Assembly (NCBI RefSeq): GCF_902167145.1
Contig: NC_050101.1
Span: forward strand, 133,454,990-133,518,989
Length of the DNA: 64,000 nt
Direction: 5' to 3'
Origin: Zea mays
Lineage: Eukaryota > Streptophyta > Magnoliopsida > Poales > Poaceae
Shown here: positions 46,740 to 57,950 of the stretch, one piece after another
How positions within the stretch are numbered: position 1 is the stretch's first letter
Layout of the letters: each line of letters starts with the position of its first letter
Notes under the pieces: generated by a model
What the model was told of the DNA's origin: nothing
The model's input: only the letters and a program-made list of their open reading frames with translations
Databases searched by the model: none
Position numbers and translations under genes: made by a program

Positions 46740-49700
46740 GTTTATGCATCCGGGGGCTCAAGTTGGATACTCGATAGCGGGTGCACAAACCACATGACAG
46801 GGGAGAAAAGGATGTTCTCCTCATATGAGAAAAACCAAGATCCCCAACGAGCTATCACATTCGGGGATGGAAATCAAGGTTTGGTCAAAGGTCTTGGTAA
46901 AATTGCTATATCTCCTGACCATTCCATTTCCAATGTTTTTCTTGTTGATTCATTAGATTACAACTTGCTTTCTGTTTCCCAATTATGTCAAATAGGCTAC
47001 AACTGTCTATTCACTGATGTTGGTGTCACTGTTTTTAGAAGAAGTAATGATTCAATAGCATTTAAGGGAGTGTTAGAGGGTCAGCTATACTTGGTAGATT
47101 TTGATAGAGCTGAACTCGACACTTGCTTAATTGCTAAGACTAACATGGGTTGGCTCTGGCATCGTCGACTAGCCCATGTTGGGATGAAGAATCTTCATAA
47201 GCTTCTAAAGGGAGAGCACATTTTAGGATTAACAAATGTTCATTTTGAGAAAGACAGGATTTGTAGCGCATGCCAGGCAGGGAAGCAAGTTGGAGTCCAT
47301 CACCCACACAAGAACATCATGACGACCGACAGGCCGCTTGAGCTACTCCACATGGATCTATTCGGCCCGATTGCTTACATAAGCATCGGCGGGAGTAAGT
47401 ATTGTCTTGTTATTGTGGATGATTATTCTCGCTTCACTTGGGTATTCTTTTTACAGGAAAAATCTCAAACCCAAGAGACCTTAAAGGGATTCTTGAGACG
47501 AGCTCAAAATGAGTTCGGCTTAAGGATCAAGAAAATAAGAAGCGACAACGGGACGGAGTTCAAGAACTCTCAAATTGAAGGCTTCCTTGAGGAGGAGGGC
47601 ATCAAGCATGAGTTCTCCTCTCCCTACACGCCACAACAAAATGGTGTAGTGGAGAGGAAGAATCGAACTCTATTGGACATGGCAAGAACCATGCTTGATG
47701 AGTACAAGACACCGGACCGGTTTTGGGCCGAAGCGGTCAACACCGCCTGCTACGCCATCAACCGGTTATATCTTCACCGAATCCTCAAGAAGACATCATA
47801 TGAACTCCTAACCGGTAAAAAGCCCAACATTTCATATTTTAGAGTTTTTGGTAGCAAATGCTTCATTCTTATTAAAAGAGGTAGAAAATCTAAATTTGCT
47901 CCTAAAACTGTAGAAGGCTTTTTACTTGGTTATGACTCAAACACAAGGGCATATAGGGTCTTTAACAAGTCCACTGGACTAGTTGAAGTCTCTTGTGACG
48001 TTGTGTTTGATGAAACTAACGGCTCTCAAGTAGAGCAAGTTGATCTTGATGAGATAGGTGAAGAACAGGCTCCATGCATCGCGCTAAGGAACATGTCCAT
48101 CGGGGATGTGTGTCCTAAGGAATCCGAAGAGCCTCCAAGTACACAAGATCAACCATCCTCCTCCATGCAAGCATCTCCACCAACTCAAAATGAGGATGAG
48201 GCTCAAAATGATGAAGAGCAAAATCAAGAAGACGAGCCACCTCAAGATGATAGCAATGATCAAGGGGGAGATACAAATGATCAAGAAAAGGAGGATGAGG
48301 AAGAACCAAGACCGCCACACCCAAGAGTCCACCAAGCAATCCAACGAGATCACCCCGTCGACACCATCCTCGGCGACATTCATAAGGGGGTAACTACTCG
48401 ATCTCGGGTTGCTCATTTTTGTGAACATTACTCTTTTGTTTCCTCTATTGAGCCACACAGGGTAGAGGAAGCTCTCCAAGATTCGGATTGGGTGGTGGCG
48501 ATGCAAGAGGAGCTCAACAATTTCACGAGGAATGAGGTCTGGCATTTAGTTCCACGTCCTAACCAAAATGTTGTAGGAACCAAATGGGTCTTCCGCAACA
48601 AGCAAGATGAGCATGGTGTGGTGACAAGGAACAAAGCTCGACTCGTGGCCAAAGGGTATTCACAAGTCGAAGGTTTGGATTTTGGTGAAACCTATGCACC
48701 CGTAGCTAGGCTTGAGTCAATTCGCATATTATTGGCCTATGCTACTTACCATGGCTTTAAGCTCTATCAAATGGACGTGAAAAGTGCCTTCCTCAACGGA
48801 CCAATCAAGGAAGAGGTCTATGTTGAGCAACCTCCCGGCTTTGAAGACAGTGAGTATCCTAATCATGTCTATAGGCTCTCTAAGGCGCTTTATGGGCTCA
48901 AGCAAGCCCCAAGAGCATGGTATGAATGCCTTAGAGATTTCCTTATTGCTAATGGCTTCAAAGTCGGCAAGGCCGATCCTACACTCTTTACTAAAACTCT
49001 TGAAAATGACTTGTTTGTATGCCAAATTTATGTTGATGATATTATATTTGGGTCTACTAACGAGTCTACATGTGAAGAGTTTAGTAGGATCATGACACAG
49101 AAATTCGAGATGTCGATGATGGGGGAGTTGAAGTATTTTCTAGGATTCCAAGTCAAGCAACTCCAAGAGGGCACCTTCATTAGCCAAACAAAGTACACTC
49201 AAGACATTCTTGCTAAGTTTGGGATGAAGGATGCCAAACCCATCAAGACACCCATGGGAACTAATGGGCATCTCGACCTCGACACGGGAGGTAAGTCCGT
49301 GGATCAAAAGGTATACCGGTCGATGATTGGTTCATTGCTTTATTTATGTGCATCTCGACCGGACATTATGCTTTCCGTTTGCATGTGTGCAAGATTCCAA
49401 TCCGACCCTAAGGAATCACACCTTACGGCCGTAAAACGAATTTTGAGATATTTGGCTTATACACCTAAGTTTGGGCTTTGGTACCCTCGGGGATCCACAT
49501 TTGATTTGATTGGTTATTCGGATGCCGATTGGGCGGGGTGCAAAATAAATAGGAAGAGCACATCAGGGACTTGCCAGTTCTTGGGAAGATCCTTGGTGTC
49601 TTGGGCTTCAAAGAAGCAAAATTCGGTCGCTCTTTCCACCGCCGAAGCCGAGTACATTGCCGCAGGACATTGTTGCGCGCAATTGCTTTGGATGAGGCAA

Positions 49701-49985
49701 ACCCTGCGGGACTACGGTTACAAATTAACCAAAGTCCCTTTGCTATGTGATAATGAGAGTGCAATCAAAATGGCCGACAATCCCGTCGAGCATAGCCGCA
49801 CTAAGCACATAGCCATTCGGTATCATTTTCTTAGGGATCACCAACAAAAGGGGGATATCGAGATTTCTTACATTAATACTAAAGATCAATTAGCCGATAT
49901 CTTTACCAAGCCACTTGATGAACAATCTTTTACCAGACTTAGGCATGAGCTCAATATTCTTGATTCTAGAAATTTCTCTTGCTAA
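46740..49985 (+). CDS. Pol polyprotein of element F (about 1081 codons), intact
   Basis: The open frame begins right after TAG 46737-46739, in the +1 frame relative to gag; the first ATG is 46794, downstream of the protease motif. Counting from 46740: protease DSG at about residues 12-14, zinc region HRRLAH at 141 to CSAC near 175, integrase D206, D269 and E305 (DD35E), RT with YVDD at about 764-767, and RNase H with SDADWAG near 929 and STAEAEY, ending LDSRNFSC. These are all the enzymes for processing, reverse transcription and integration. No stop or shift is present. How pol is translated is unclear, since the ORFs do not overlap. Confidence 0.92.
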   Translation, partial: VYASGGSSWILDSGCTNHMTGEKRMFSSYEKNQDPQRAITFGDGNQGLVKGLGKIAISPDHSISNVFLVDSLDYNLLSVSQLCQIGYNCLFTDVGVTVFRRSNDSIAFKGVLEGQLYLVDFDRAELDTCLIAKTNMGWLWHRRLAHVGMKNLHKLLKGEHILGLTNVHFEKDRICSACQAGKQVGVHHPHKNIMTTDRPLELLHMDLFGPIAYISIGGSKYCLVIVDDYSRFTWVFFLQEKSQTQETLKGFLRRAQNEFGLRIKKIRSDNGTEFKNSQIEGFLEEEGIKHEFSSPYTPQQNGVVERKNRTLLDMARTMLDEYKTPDRFWAEAVNTACYAINRLYLHRILKKTSYELLTGKKPNISYFRVFGSKCFILIKRGRKSKFAPKTVEGFLLGYDSNTRAYRVFNKSTGLVEVSCDVVFDETNGSQVEQVDLDEIGEEQAPCIALRNMSIGDVCPKESEEPPSTQDQPSSSMQASPPTQNEDEAQNDEEQNQEDEPPQDDSNDQGGDTNDQEKEDEEEPRPPHPRVHQAIQRDHPVDTILGDIHKGVTTRSRVAHFCEHYSFVSSIEPHRVEEALQDSDWVVAMQEELNNFTRNEVWHLVPRPNQNVVGTKWVFRNKQDEHGVVTRNKARLVAKGYSQVEGLDFGETYAPVARLESIRILLAYATYHGFKLYQMDVKSAFLNGPIKEEVYVEQPPGFEDSEYPNHVYRLSKALYGLKQAPRAWYECLRDFLIANGFKVGKADPTLFTKTLENDLFVCQIYVDDIIFGSTNESTCEEFSRIMTQKFEMSMMGELKYFLGFQVKQLQEGTFISQTKYTQDILAKFGMKDAKPIKTPMGTNGHLDLDTGGKSVDQKVYRSMIGSLLYLCASRPDIMLSVCMCARFQSDPKESHLTAVKRILRYLAYTPKFGLWYPRGSTFDLIGYSDADWAGCKINRKSTSGTCQFLGRSLVSWASKKQNSVALSTAEAEYIAAGHCCAQLLWMRQTLRDYGYKLTKVPLLCDNESAIKMADNPVEHSRTKHIAIRYHFLRDHQQKGDIEISYINTKDQLADIFTKPLDEQSFTRLRHELNILDSRNFSC

Positions 49986-50857
49986 GCTTGCACACATAGC
50001 TCATTTGAATACCTTTGATCATATCTCTTCTATATGCTATGACTAATGTGTTTTCAAGTCTATTTCAAACCAAGTCATAGGTATATTGAAAGGGAATTGG
50101 AGTCTTCGGCGAAGAAAAAGGCTTCCACTCCGTAACTCATACTTCGCCACCACTCCGAGCAACTCTCTCTTCTTTGGGGGAGAAATGAGCATCAAGGAAA
50201 AGGACTTCATCCTTGGGGGAGAGAGTAAAAGCTCAAACGCAAAAGGACCGGATTTCGTCTTTGGTATAATCTTAACTCATTCATTTATGACCAAAGAGGA
50301 GGAACTTACTTCGAGGGCTCCAATAATTCCGTTTTTGGCGATTCATGCCAAAAAGGGGGAGAAATGAGCCCAAAGCAAAAGGACCGCACCACCACCACCA
50401 AATTCAAAAACTTAGTGCTTTCCAAAAGTCTTTATCATTTGGTATCCTATTGTGTTCAAAAGGGGGAGAAAGTAGTATTTCAAAAATGGTATATCAAAAC
50501 CCTCTTGAACACTAAGAGGTGGATCTCTTTTAGGGGGAGTTTTGTTTAGTCAAAGGAAAAGCATTTGATTCAGGGGGAGAAAATTTCAAATCCTAAAAAT
50601 GCTTTGCAAACTCTTATTCATTTACCTTTGACTATTTGCAAAAGATCTTTGAAATGGATTTACAAAAGGACTTGCAAAAACAAAACATGTGGTGCAAACG
50701 TGGTCCAAAATGCTAAATAAGAAAGAAACATTCCATGCATATCTTGTAAGTAGTTTTATTGGCTCAATTCCAAGCAACCTTTTACAAACTAGTTCAATTA
50801 TGCACTTCTCTATTTGCTTTGGTTTGTGTTGGCATCAATCACCAAAAAGGGGGAGAT
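49986..50857 (+). other. 3' untranslated region of element F with seven polypurine tracts
   Basis: GGGGGAG occurs at 50176, 50215, 50355, 50462, 50533, 50573 and 50849. Only the last, AAAAAGGGGGAGAT, abuts the LTR and would prime plus-strand synthesis. No coding frame with a recognisable domain exists. Confidence 0.75.
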
Positions 50858-52177
50858 TGAAAGGGAATTAGGCTTACACCTAGTTCCTAAATAATTTTGG
50901 TGGTTAAATTGCCCAACACAAATCTTTGGACTAACTAGTTTGCCCAAGTGTATAGATTATACAGGTGTAAAAGGTTCACACTCAGCCAATAAAAAGACCA
51001 AGTTTTGGATTCAATAAAGGAGCAAAGGGGCAACCGAGGGCACCCCTGGTCTGGCGCACCGGACTGTCCGGTGTGCCACCGGACAGTGAACAGTACCTGT
51101 CCGGTGCACCAGGGGACTCAGACTCAAACTCTTCACCCTCGGGATTTCTCGGAAGCCGGCGCGCTATAATTCACCGGACTGTCCGGTGTGCACCGGACAT
51201 GTCCGGTGCTCCAAGGAAGCGCGGCCTCCGGAACTCGCCAGCCTCGGTTTCGCGTGGCAGCCGCTCCGCTAAAATTCACCGGACTGTCCGGTGTGCACCG
51301 GACTGTCCGGTGTGCCAGCGGAGCAACGGCTCTCTTCGGCGCCAACGGCTCTCTGCGGTGCATTTAATGCGCGCGCAGCGCGCGCAGACGTCAGACTTGC
51401 CCATACCGGTGCACCGGACATCAAACAGTACATGTCCGGTGTGCACCGGACACCCAGGCGGGCCCACAAGTCAGAAGCTCCAACGGCTAGAATCCAACGG
51501 CAGTGATGACGTGGCAGGGGCACCGGACTGTCCGGTGTGCACCGGACTGTCCGGTGCGCCATCGAGCAGACGCCTCCAGCCAACGGTCAAGTTTGGTGGT
51601 TGGGGCTATAAATACCCCAACCACCCCACCATTCATTGCATCCAAGTTTTCCACTTCTCAACTACTACAAGAGCTCTAGCATTCAATTCTAGACACACTA
51701 AAGAGATCAAATCCTCTCCAATTCCACACAAAGCCCTAGTGACTAGTGAGAGTGATTTGCCGTGTTCATTTGAGCTCTTGCGCTTGGATTGCTTCTTTTC
51801 TTTCTCACTTGTTCTTGAGATCACACTCCATTGTAATCAAGGCAAGAGGCACCAATTGTGTGGTGGCCCTTGCGGGGAAGTTTTGTTCCCGGCTTTGATT
51901 AGAGAAGAGAAGCTCATTCGGTCCGAGGGACCGTTTGAGAGAGGGAAGGGTTGAAAGAGACCCGGCCTTTGTGGCCTCCTCAACGGGGAGTAGGTTTGCA
52001 AGAACCGAACCTCGGTAAAACAAATCTCCGTGTCTCACTTGCTTATTCGCTTGGGATTTGTTTTGCGCCCTCTCTCTCGGACTCGTTTATATTTCTAACG
52101 CTAACCCGGCTTGTAGTTGTGTTTATATTTGTAAATTTCAGTTTCGCCCTATTCACCCCCCCTCTAGGCGACTATCA
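50858..52177 (+). repeat. 3' LTR of element F (1320 bp)
   Basis: Same length as the 5' LTR with one base difference (51329). The TSD GATGC follows. Confidence 0.95.
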
Positions 52178-52642
52178 GATGCCGATTGGGCGGGGTGTAA
52201 GATTAATAGAAAGATCACATCGGGGACTTGCCAGTTCTTGGGAAGATCCTTGGTGTCTTGGGCTTCAAAGAAGCAAAATTCGGTCGCTCTTTCCACCGCC
52301 GAAGCCGAGTATATTGCCGCAGGCCATTGTTGCGCGCAATTGCTTTGGATGAGGCAAACCCTGCGGGACTATGGTTACAAATTGACCAAAGTTCCTCTTC
52401 TATGTGATAATGAGAGTGCAATCCGCATGGCGGATAATCCCGTTGAGCATAGCCGCACTAAACACATAGCCATTCGGTATCATTTTCTTAGGGATCACTA
52501 ACAAAAGGGGGATATCGAGATTTCATACATTAACACTAAAGATCAATTAGCCGATATCTTTACCAAGCCTCTTGATGAACAAACTTTTACCAAACTTAGG
52601 CATGAGCTCAATATTCTTGATTCCAGGAATTTCTTTTGCTAA
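52178..52642 (+). pseudogene. pol of element E, C-terminal RNase H part
   Basis: After element F the RNase H of E resumes with [12 protein letters not shown] and runs through STAEAEY to ...LDSRNFFC. A Gln codon has become TAA at 52499-52501 (HFLRDH then stop). The duplicated GATGC encodes the shared Asp-Ala. Confidence 0.8.
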
Positions 52643-52800
52643 TTTGCACACATAGCACACAAGTATACCTTTGATCATGTCTCTTTTATATATGCTATGA
52701 CTAATGTGTTTTCAAGTGTATTTCAAACCAAGTCATAGGTATATTGAAAGGGAATTGGAGTCTTCGGCGAAGACAAAGGCTTCCACTCCACTCTACTACT
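52643..52800 (+). other. 3' untranslated region of element E, left part
   Basis: Homologous to 49986-50130 of element F (ATGTGTTTTCAAGT, TCATAGGTATATTGAAAGG); it ends at the insertion site of element G and continues at 60189. Confidence 0.65.
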
Positions 52801-53439
52801 TGTTGGGGACTTGTTCTCAAATGCTATGAGTTAATAACAAGGCAACATAGAAAATGTTAATCGTTAAAGTCCTTCGTCCTTCGGAGCATTATTTCCCTTA
52901 GGATATAATGGTTTTTGGACGAAGGTTATGAAGGGAGTACCTTCATAAATTCATTATACAATGACGAAGGATAAAATGTAGGGAATACAAAAGACAACAT
53001 AAACAATTATATATTATCATGTATAAACAGAAATATCGTTGAATTATAAATGTACCTTCAACTTGAAAGAGATGATAGTACAAGCGTGACGCAAAAAGCG
53101 AATGCCAAGTCAGCCTCCCCAGTACGGGGGTACTGTTCATCTATTTATAGGCACGGGACTCAACCCATACAAAATTACATTCATGCCCTTTACACTTGAT
53201 AATAATTCTATAGTAATCTATCGGGGTCTAAATAGCCTTTTCATCTTTAAGTCGGTTTCACTTTTTGCTGCCACGCCGAAGCTTTCCTGCTCACACCTTC
53301 GGCGCTGTATCAACCTTCGTATTATTCTGGTCTACTGCGATGCCGACTTGAGTCCGAAGATACCTGTTCACACATTATACTCCAGAAATACTGTTAAATC
53401 CTGTTTTTGAGGACCTTCGGCAGCCGAAGGTCCCCAACA
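52801..53439 (-). repeat. 3' LTR of element G (639 bp)
   Basis: TATA (CTATTTATAG, plus view) is at about 53134-53143 in minus-strand sense. The polypurine-type GAGGGGCTAC (minus strand) adjoins it at 53440-53449. Confidence 0.88.
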
Positions 53440-53596
53440 GTAGCCCCTCGCAATATTAATTTTTTTTAAAATAATAAATTTAAATTGCGACATGGACGAA
53501 GGTTTTACGCCGAAGGTCCGAAAAAACACCTTCCCTTTGCTAGAATAGCAACATTCACTGACAAGCGGGGTCTTTCAATTTTCAACGCACTTGGCG

Positions 53597-53603
53597 TATA
53601 AAT
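53597..53603 (+). promoter_or_regulatory. TATA box of the antisense gene in element G
   Basis: TATAAAT lies 144 bases before the ATG at 53747, outside the LTR and on the strand opposite to the element's own transcription. It suggests an internal promoter for the antisense gene. Confidence 0.5.
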
Positions 53604-53746
53604 ACAGTCATACCGCAAGCTCATTTGACACACTCTCTGGCCAACTGCTCCCGCTCACTCAATTTTTAGCTCTTGTGCACTAAGATTTGCTAAGCTTTTA
53701 GTTTTGAAGCTTCGGCTTTGAAAATAGTTTTTTAGTGTCTCCGAAG

Positions 53747-56700
53747 ATGTCTGAAGATAAGAAGACTGCTGCTGAGATGAAGCTGAGCCTCGACGAAGAG
53801 AAAAACTTGGGGTTTCTTATAGCGATGTCAAAAACCAATACAGAAAAAATCACCAAGGAAATTCTGGAGGGTTTGTCTGAAGATACTGGTGACAGTGACA
53901 GTTATGATGTGGACAGTGGTGGTGAAGACTCCGAAGATCGTCCCTGGCGACCAAGCCATTCAGTTTATGGTAAATCAACTATCAAAGAGAATCATCTTGT
54001 GAACATGAGAGGAAGGTATTTCCGGGATTTGTCCATTGTGAGGGCCGACGAAGGGGAAAAAACTTGTCCACACCCTGAAGAAAATGAAGTCGTAGTGTAC
54101 CGAAGCTTTTTGAAAGCTGGACTGCGATTTCCCTTGAGCAGCTTCGTTGTGGAGGTGCTGAAAATCTTCGAAGTCTATCTTCACCAACTTACCCCTGAGG
54201 CAATCATAAGGCTGAATATCTTCGTGTGGGCCGTAAGAAGCCAAGGTCTGAAGCCTGATGCAAAAAGCTTCTGCAATATACACGAATTATCATACGAAAC
54301 AAAACCTTGGGGTAAGGAACAGTATCATAATAATTTTGGCTGCTACAGTTTCGTTTCTCGGTCCGGGTCAAGCTGTCCCGTGCCAACCTTTCGGAAGAGA
54401 TGGCCCGGAGACTGGATGACAGAATGGTTTTATGTGAAGAATGACCTGTCAGTACGAGAAGATATCAAAGGTGTAATTATGCGCCCTATTTGGCAAAGCT
54501 TCGGCCTTCGGAGGCCGAAGGTTGAAATGAATGAAGCTGCCGAAGAATGCCAGAGGGCCTTCGGCGTTATCTGTTCTTTTATTGGAACAAGAGATTTAGT
54601 ACAAGAGCATATTGCCTTCAGGGTATGGCCGCTCGCGGAGAAATGGGAAATGCCACAAGAAACCATAAAGGAGGCCGACGAAGGTGGACTTATCAGGCTG
54701 AAGTACACTTTTAAGTTCGGAGATAAATTCGTTGAGCCAGATGATGACTGGTTAAAAAGTATTGAAAATTTAAGTGATGAACTGCTTGGGGCTTATTCGA
54801 AGGCCGAAGATACTGCAATGTCAGCAGCCTCCGGAGGCCGAAAAAAGAAGAGGCTGAATCGGGTATTTGATGCAATCGGGTTCGTCTACCCTGACTATTG
54901 CTATCCCATTCGAAGGCAGAAGAGAAAAAACACAACCTCTGCAAAAGAAGAAGCTGCAACTGCTCCTAGCGAGCCAGAACCGAAAAGAAAGAAGATTAAG
55001 GTCCTCACACATCGGCCACGCTATATTGAACCAGCTTCGGTGCCTGAGTTTACCGGAGAAACTTCTTCGGCCACCGAGGCTAAAAAGCCAACCAAACCAA
55101 CCTTGCTGCCAGAAGTTGCAGAAATGGCCGAAACGCCAAAGAGGATAAAATTGGAAGAACCGAAGATTTCGCTACTAGAAACCGAGGAAATGGCCGAAGC
55201 GCCATCCACAGAAAAAATGGAAAAAGTGAAAAAACCAACTGAAGAAAAAACATCAGAAGTTGTGAGTCCTGCAGCAAATGTTGAGACAGTAAAAAATCAA
55301 AAAGTGCCAGCAGTGACTCCGAAAAGAAAGAGAATGGCTAATGTGCTAGATGTACTGGAAACAATCAAATCTTCAAGCACACCTCCGAAGAAGGCTGCTG
55401 TCACTCCTGAAACAACAACTGAAATTTCTGATACTTAAACTCCAGAGCAAGAACCGGAAGCCGAAGCTGGGTCCTCAGAGCCCGCAAAGATAAAATCCTT
55501 GGAAAGTGAGGCAGAAAAAATAACAAAGCCAACTTTTGTTGAAGAAATCGGTGTCATTGCCCCCGAAGCATCCCCCAAAGTTCACGATTATATTGTTCGT
55601 CATGCTTCGGGGAAAAAACTATCAGAAAAAGAAGAGCAAGAGGCCCAGCGCTACGCCCAAAAACTGAAGTATCCAAAGGGGGCGTTAATATTCAATGGCA
55701 GTGGAGAAGAAGACTTTTTGTATTGTCTCCCTGACAGCAAAGAAATTTCTGTCTGCCGGGAAATGAGCAAGAGCTTCGGATTCCCAACACTGGAAGACGG
55801 GCTCTCAGTGTTATCGAAAAATGATTTGGCCGACAGCCTAGCATATAATAGCTTAAAGGTACAACAAATGGAATCTTTGTAATTTCTTGCTGGGACCAAA
55901 ATTTTTCCTTTAGTTAAATTTATTGACACACACATATTTCTCTTTGCAGGGCTTGATACTTAGCAATGCCCTCAGGGCACAGAAAGATGCTGAAGACGAA
56001 GGGTGTACTATAGCCCTGAGCAACCTTCGTTCCGAAGTAATTGAACTGAGGAACGAAGGTCTCGAAAAAGATAAGATATTACATTCATTGATAAATAAAA
56101 TAAAAGAAGACGAAGCTGCTTTTAAAAGTCAAGCTGAAGCTCAGAAGCGCGAAATTGAAGATCTTCGGAAACAACTGGCCAGAGCCAAGGAAGAACGCAT
56201 ACTTGAAGAAACAAAGCGAGAACTCAGCGACCAATGGGCAGATCACTTAGAAGGAACTGTTGAAGAGCTTCGGTCATCTAAGAAGAGATGCTATAACAAA
56301 TCTATAGAGTGTGTTAAGAAGTTAAAGGCTAGCTTCGCCAGGGTCGGCGCCTTCTCAAGCGAAGAAAACTTTACAAGAGGCAATCCCAAAGGTCCCATCG
56401 AATGGATCGACCACGAAGCTGAGGCCTTCGAAGAAATTTTAAATAGCCGTGGAGACATATGTGCTTTCTCTGGTGCCAGAGGAATTGCCACCATTTTAGA
56501 GAAGAAGGGTTGCGAACATGTAAAAATTTTAGCACAATCCGAAGCTGCTTTGTCCTTTGAAGATGCAAGAGATCCTTCGGCCGAAGCTAGCATGATCGGT
56601 GGAAAATTTTTCACCGATATCTGGGATAATGGTGGCCGAGAAATGGCCGGAGAAATTATTCAAAAAAGTGAAAAGGGCATTCACGATGCTAGAGAAGTGG

Positions 56701-56972
56701 CTGAGGCTGCTGAAAAGAGCGTAGAGCCCGAAGGTCAATTAGGTATTAACTAATAGTTTTTATTGTGTTGTAATTTTAGGTTTTAAAATTCGTTTGCAAT
56801 TTGTAATAGCAATGTAGCCGTATCCTGTCCTACTTCAGATTCTGCTAAAGCGTCTTCGGGCCCTCAGCCGAAAGGAGATGACGAAATAAAAAAGATGGCT
56901 GAAGCTATTATGGACGAAGTCGTCAATCGGCTCCTGAACGAGGCTGCAGAAGTCGTTTTGAGAGAGGATTAA
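53747..56972 (+). pseudogene. Antisense three-exon gene of element G (PF04195-like, coiled coil), one stop
   Basis: Exon 1 (53747-55858) begins MSEDKKTAAEMK, and residues about 115-235 match the plant 'putative gypsy type transposon' domain (FLKAGLRFPLSSFVVEVLKI, LHQLTPEAIIRLN, WPGDWMTEWFYVK). A Lys/Glu/Pro-rich tail holds one in-frame TAA at 55436-55438. Intron 1 (55859-55949, GTACAA...TTTGCAG, phase 0) leads to exon 2 (55950-56742), a long coiled coil (EIEDLRKQLARAKEERILEE). Intron 2 (56743-56838, GTATTA...CTTCAG, phase 1) leads to exon 3 (56839-56972), ending VVLRED. The exons are inferred from frame and splice sites. Function is unknown; such antisense ORFs recur in grass gypsy elements. 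The stop is what makes this copy a pseudogene. Confidence 0.65.
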
Positions 56973-57462
56973 ATATTATTGTAAAAACTTCTGAAATGTA
57001 ATATATTGTAACATTTTGTAACCCTGAATGTAATATACCTGTTTTTATTGCATAATTCTTTACGATGCATGAAACTTTATACGTACCGCTTTTGAGTCTT
57101 TGACGAAAAAACACCTTCCCTTCTTTTCATGCTTCGTGAAGAAGAATTTTTCTTTGTCACAACAATGTCCAGTGTTCTGATGAATAATATCCAGGCTTCG
57201 TGAAGATATTTTCCGAAGCTACACCTCCGAAGATCAATAATGTATCTCTTTGTGACATTATGATTTTTCCCTTTTTTCAAAACGTTTCCCCTTTCTTCAA
57301 AACGTTCTTCTGTAGATTAATATTGTGTCCATCTCTTGTGCCATATGCAACATGATGTATGATGCTTATGCTATGCGAAATGATGCGATGATGTTATGTT
57401 ATGTGAGGTGATGTTTATTCCGAAGATGTACGCACATCCCTGCAATAAAACACAATCTTTTA

Positions 57463-57638
57463 TAAGCCTCCCTTAGGAGCTTCTTCGCCTTTTACTTCAG
57501 CGGAATCAGCGTTTATTTTTCGCTGTAAGCCTCCCTTAGGAGCTTCTTCGCCTTTTACTTTCAGCGGTATTCGCGTTGACTTTTCGCGCTTCGCCTTTTA
57601 CTTAGGCGGTATCAGCGTTGACTTTTCGCTGTATGCTC
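57463..57638. repeat. Tandem repeats in the internal region of element G
   Basis: A 73-base unit (TAAGCCTCCCTTAGGAGC, CTTCGCCTTTTACTT, ATCAGCGTT, TTTTCGCTG) is present at 57463 and 57536, with a partial third copy from about 57589. A second, shorter array (CCCTTTGGAGCGACTTT-like) lies at about 57652-57755. No gene is seen between 56973 and 57950. Confidence 0.65.
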
Positions 57639-57950
57639 TGCATTCCCTTTGGAACGACTTTGGAGCAGAAAACTTACACTGCGCTCCCTTTGGAGCGACT
57701 TTTTGTGACTTCGGCAAACTTACTCTGCGTTCCTTAGAACGACTTTTTGTTGCTTCGAAGAATTTTCGATAATCCGAAGGTCCTCTTTGTTATCATAAAC
57801 CTTTAAACTTCAACAACTTAGGCCTGTGAAGAGAATATATTTTCCTTTTGGCAAACAACGAAACTATATTCATGAAATCTAAACAATGTCCTTTTATTAC
57901 ACAGAAAAGAAGACTGAATAAGAAAGACTGCTATTTAGGTAGGATATTTG

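Larger units (their letters stand above)
42671..52177 (+). mobile_element. Element F: intact, very young Opie-like Sirevirus, TSD GATGC
   Basis: Two LTRs of exactly 1320 bases (42671-43990 and 50858-52177) differ by eye at a single site (A at 43142, G at 51329). The TSD GATGC is at 42666-42670 and 52178-52182, within RNase H of element E. Gag and pol are uninterrupted. One difference in 1320 bases is about 0.03 million years at 1.3e-8, so insertion is recent on a population scale. It carries everything an autonomous copy needs except that its primer-binding site has one mismatch. Confidence 0.95.

Noticed and set aside
50086..50549. Short frames in the 3' region of F as an env-like third gene
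   Set aside because: No signal peptide or membrane segment, not conserved in C or E, and the stretch is interrupted by polypurine repeats.
51073..51954. A 293-codon open frame in the F LTR (also 42886-43767) and similar 100-200 codon frames in other LTRs
   Set aside because: They run through the CACCGGAC...GTCCGGTG palindromes, giving repeated TVRCAPD/SGAP peptides on both strands; this is composition and repeat structure, not a protein.
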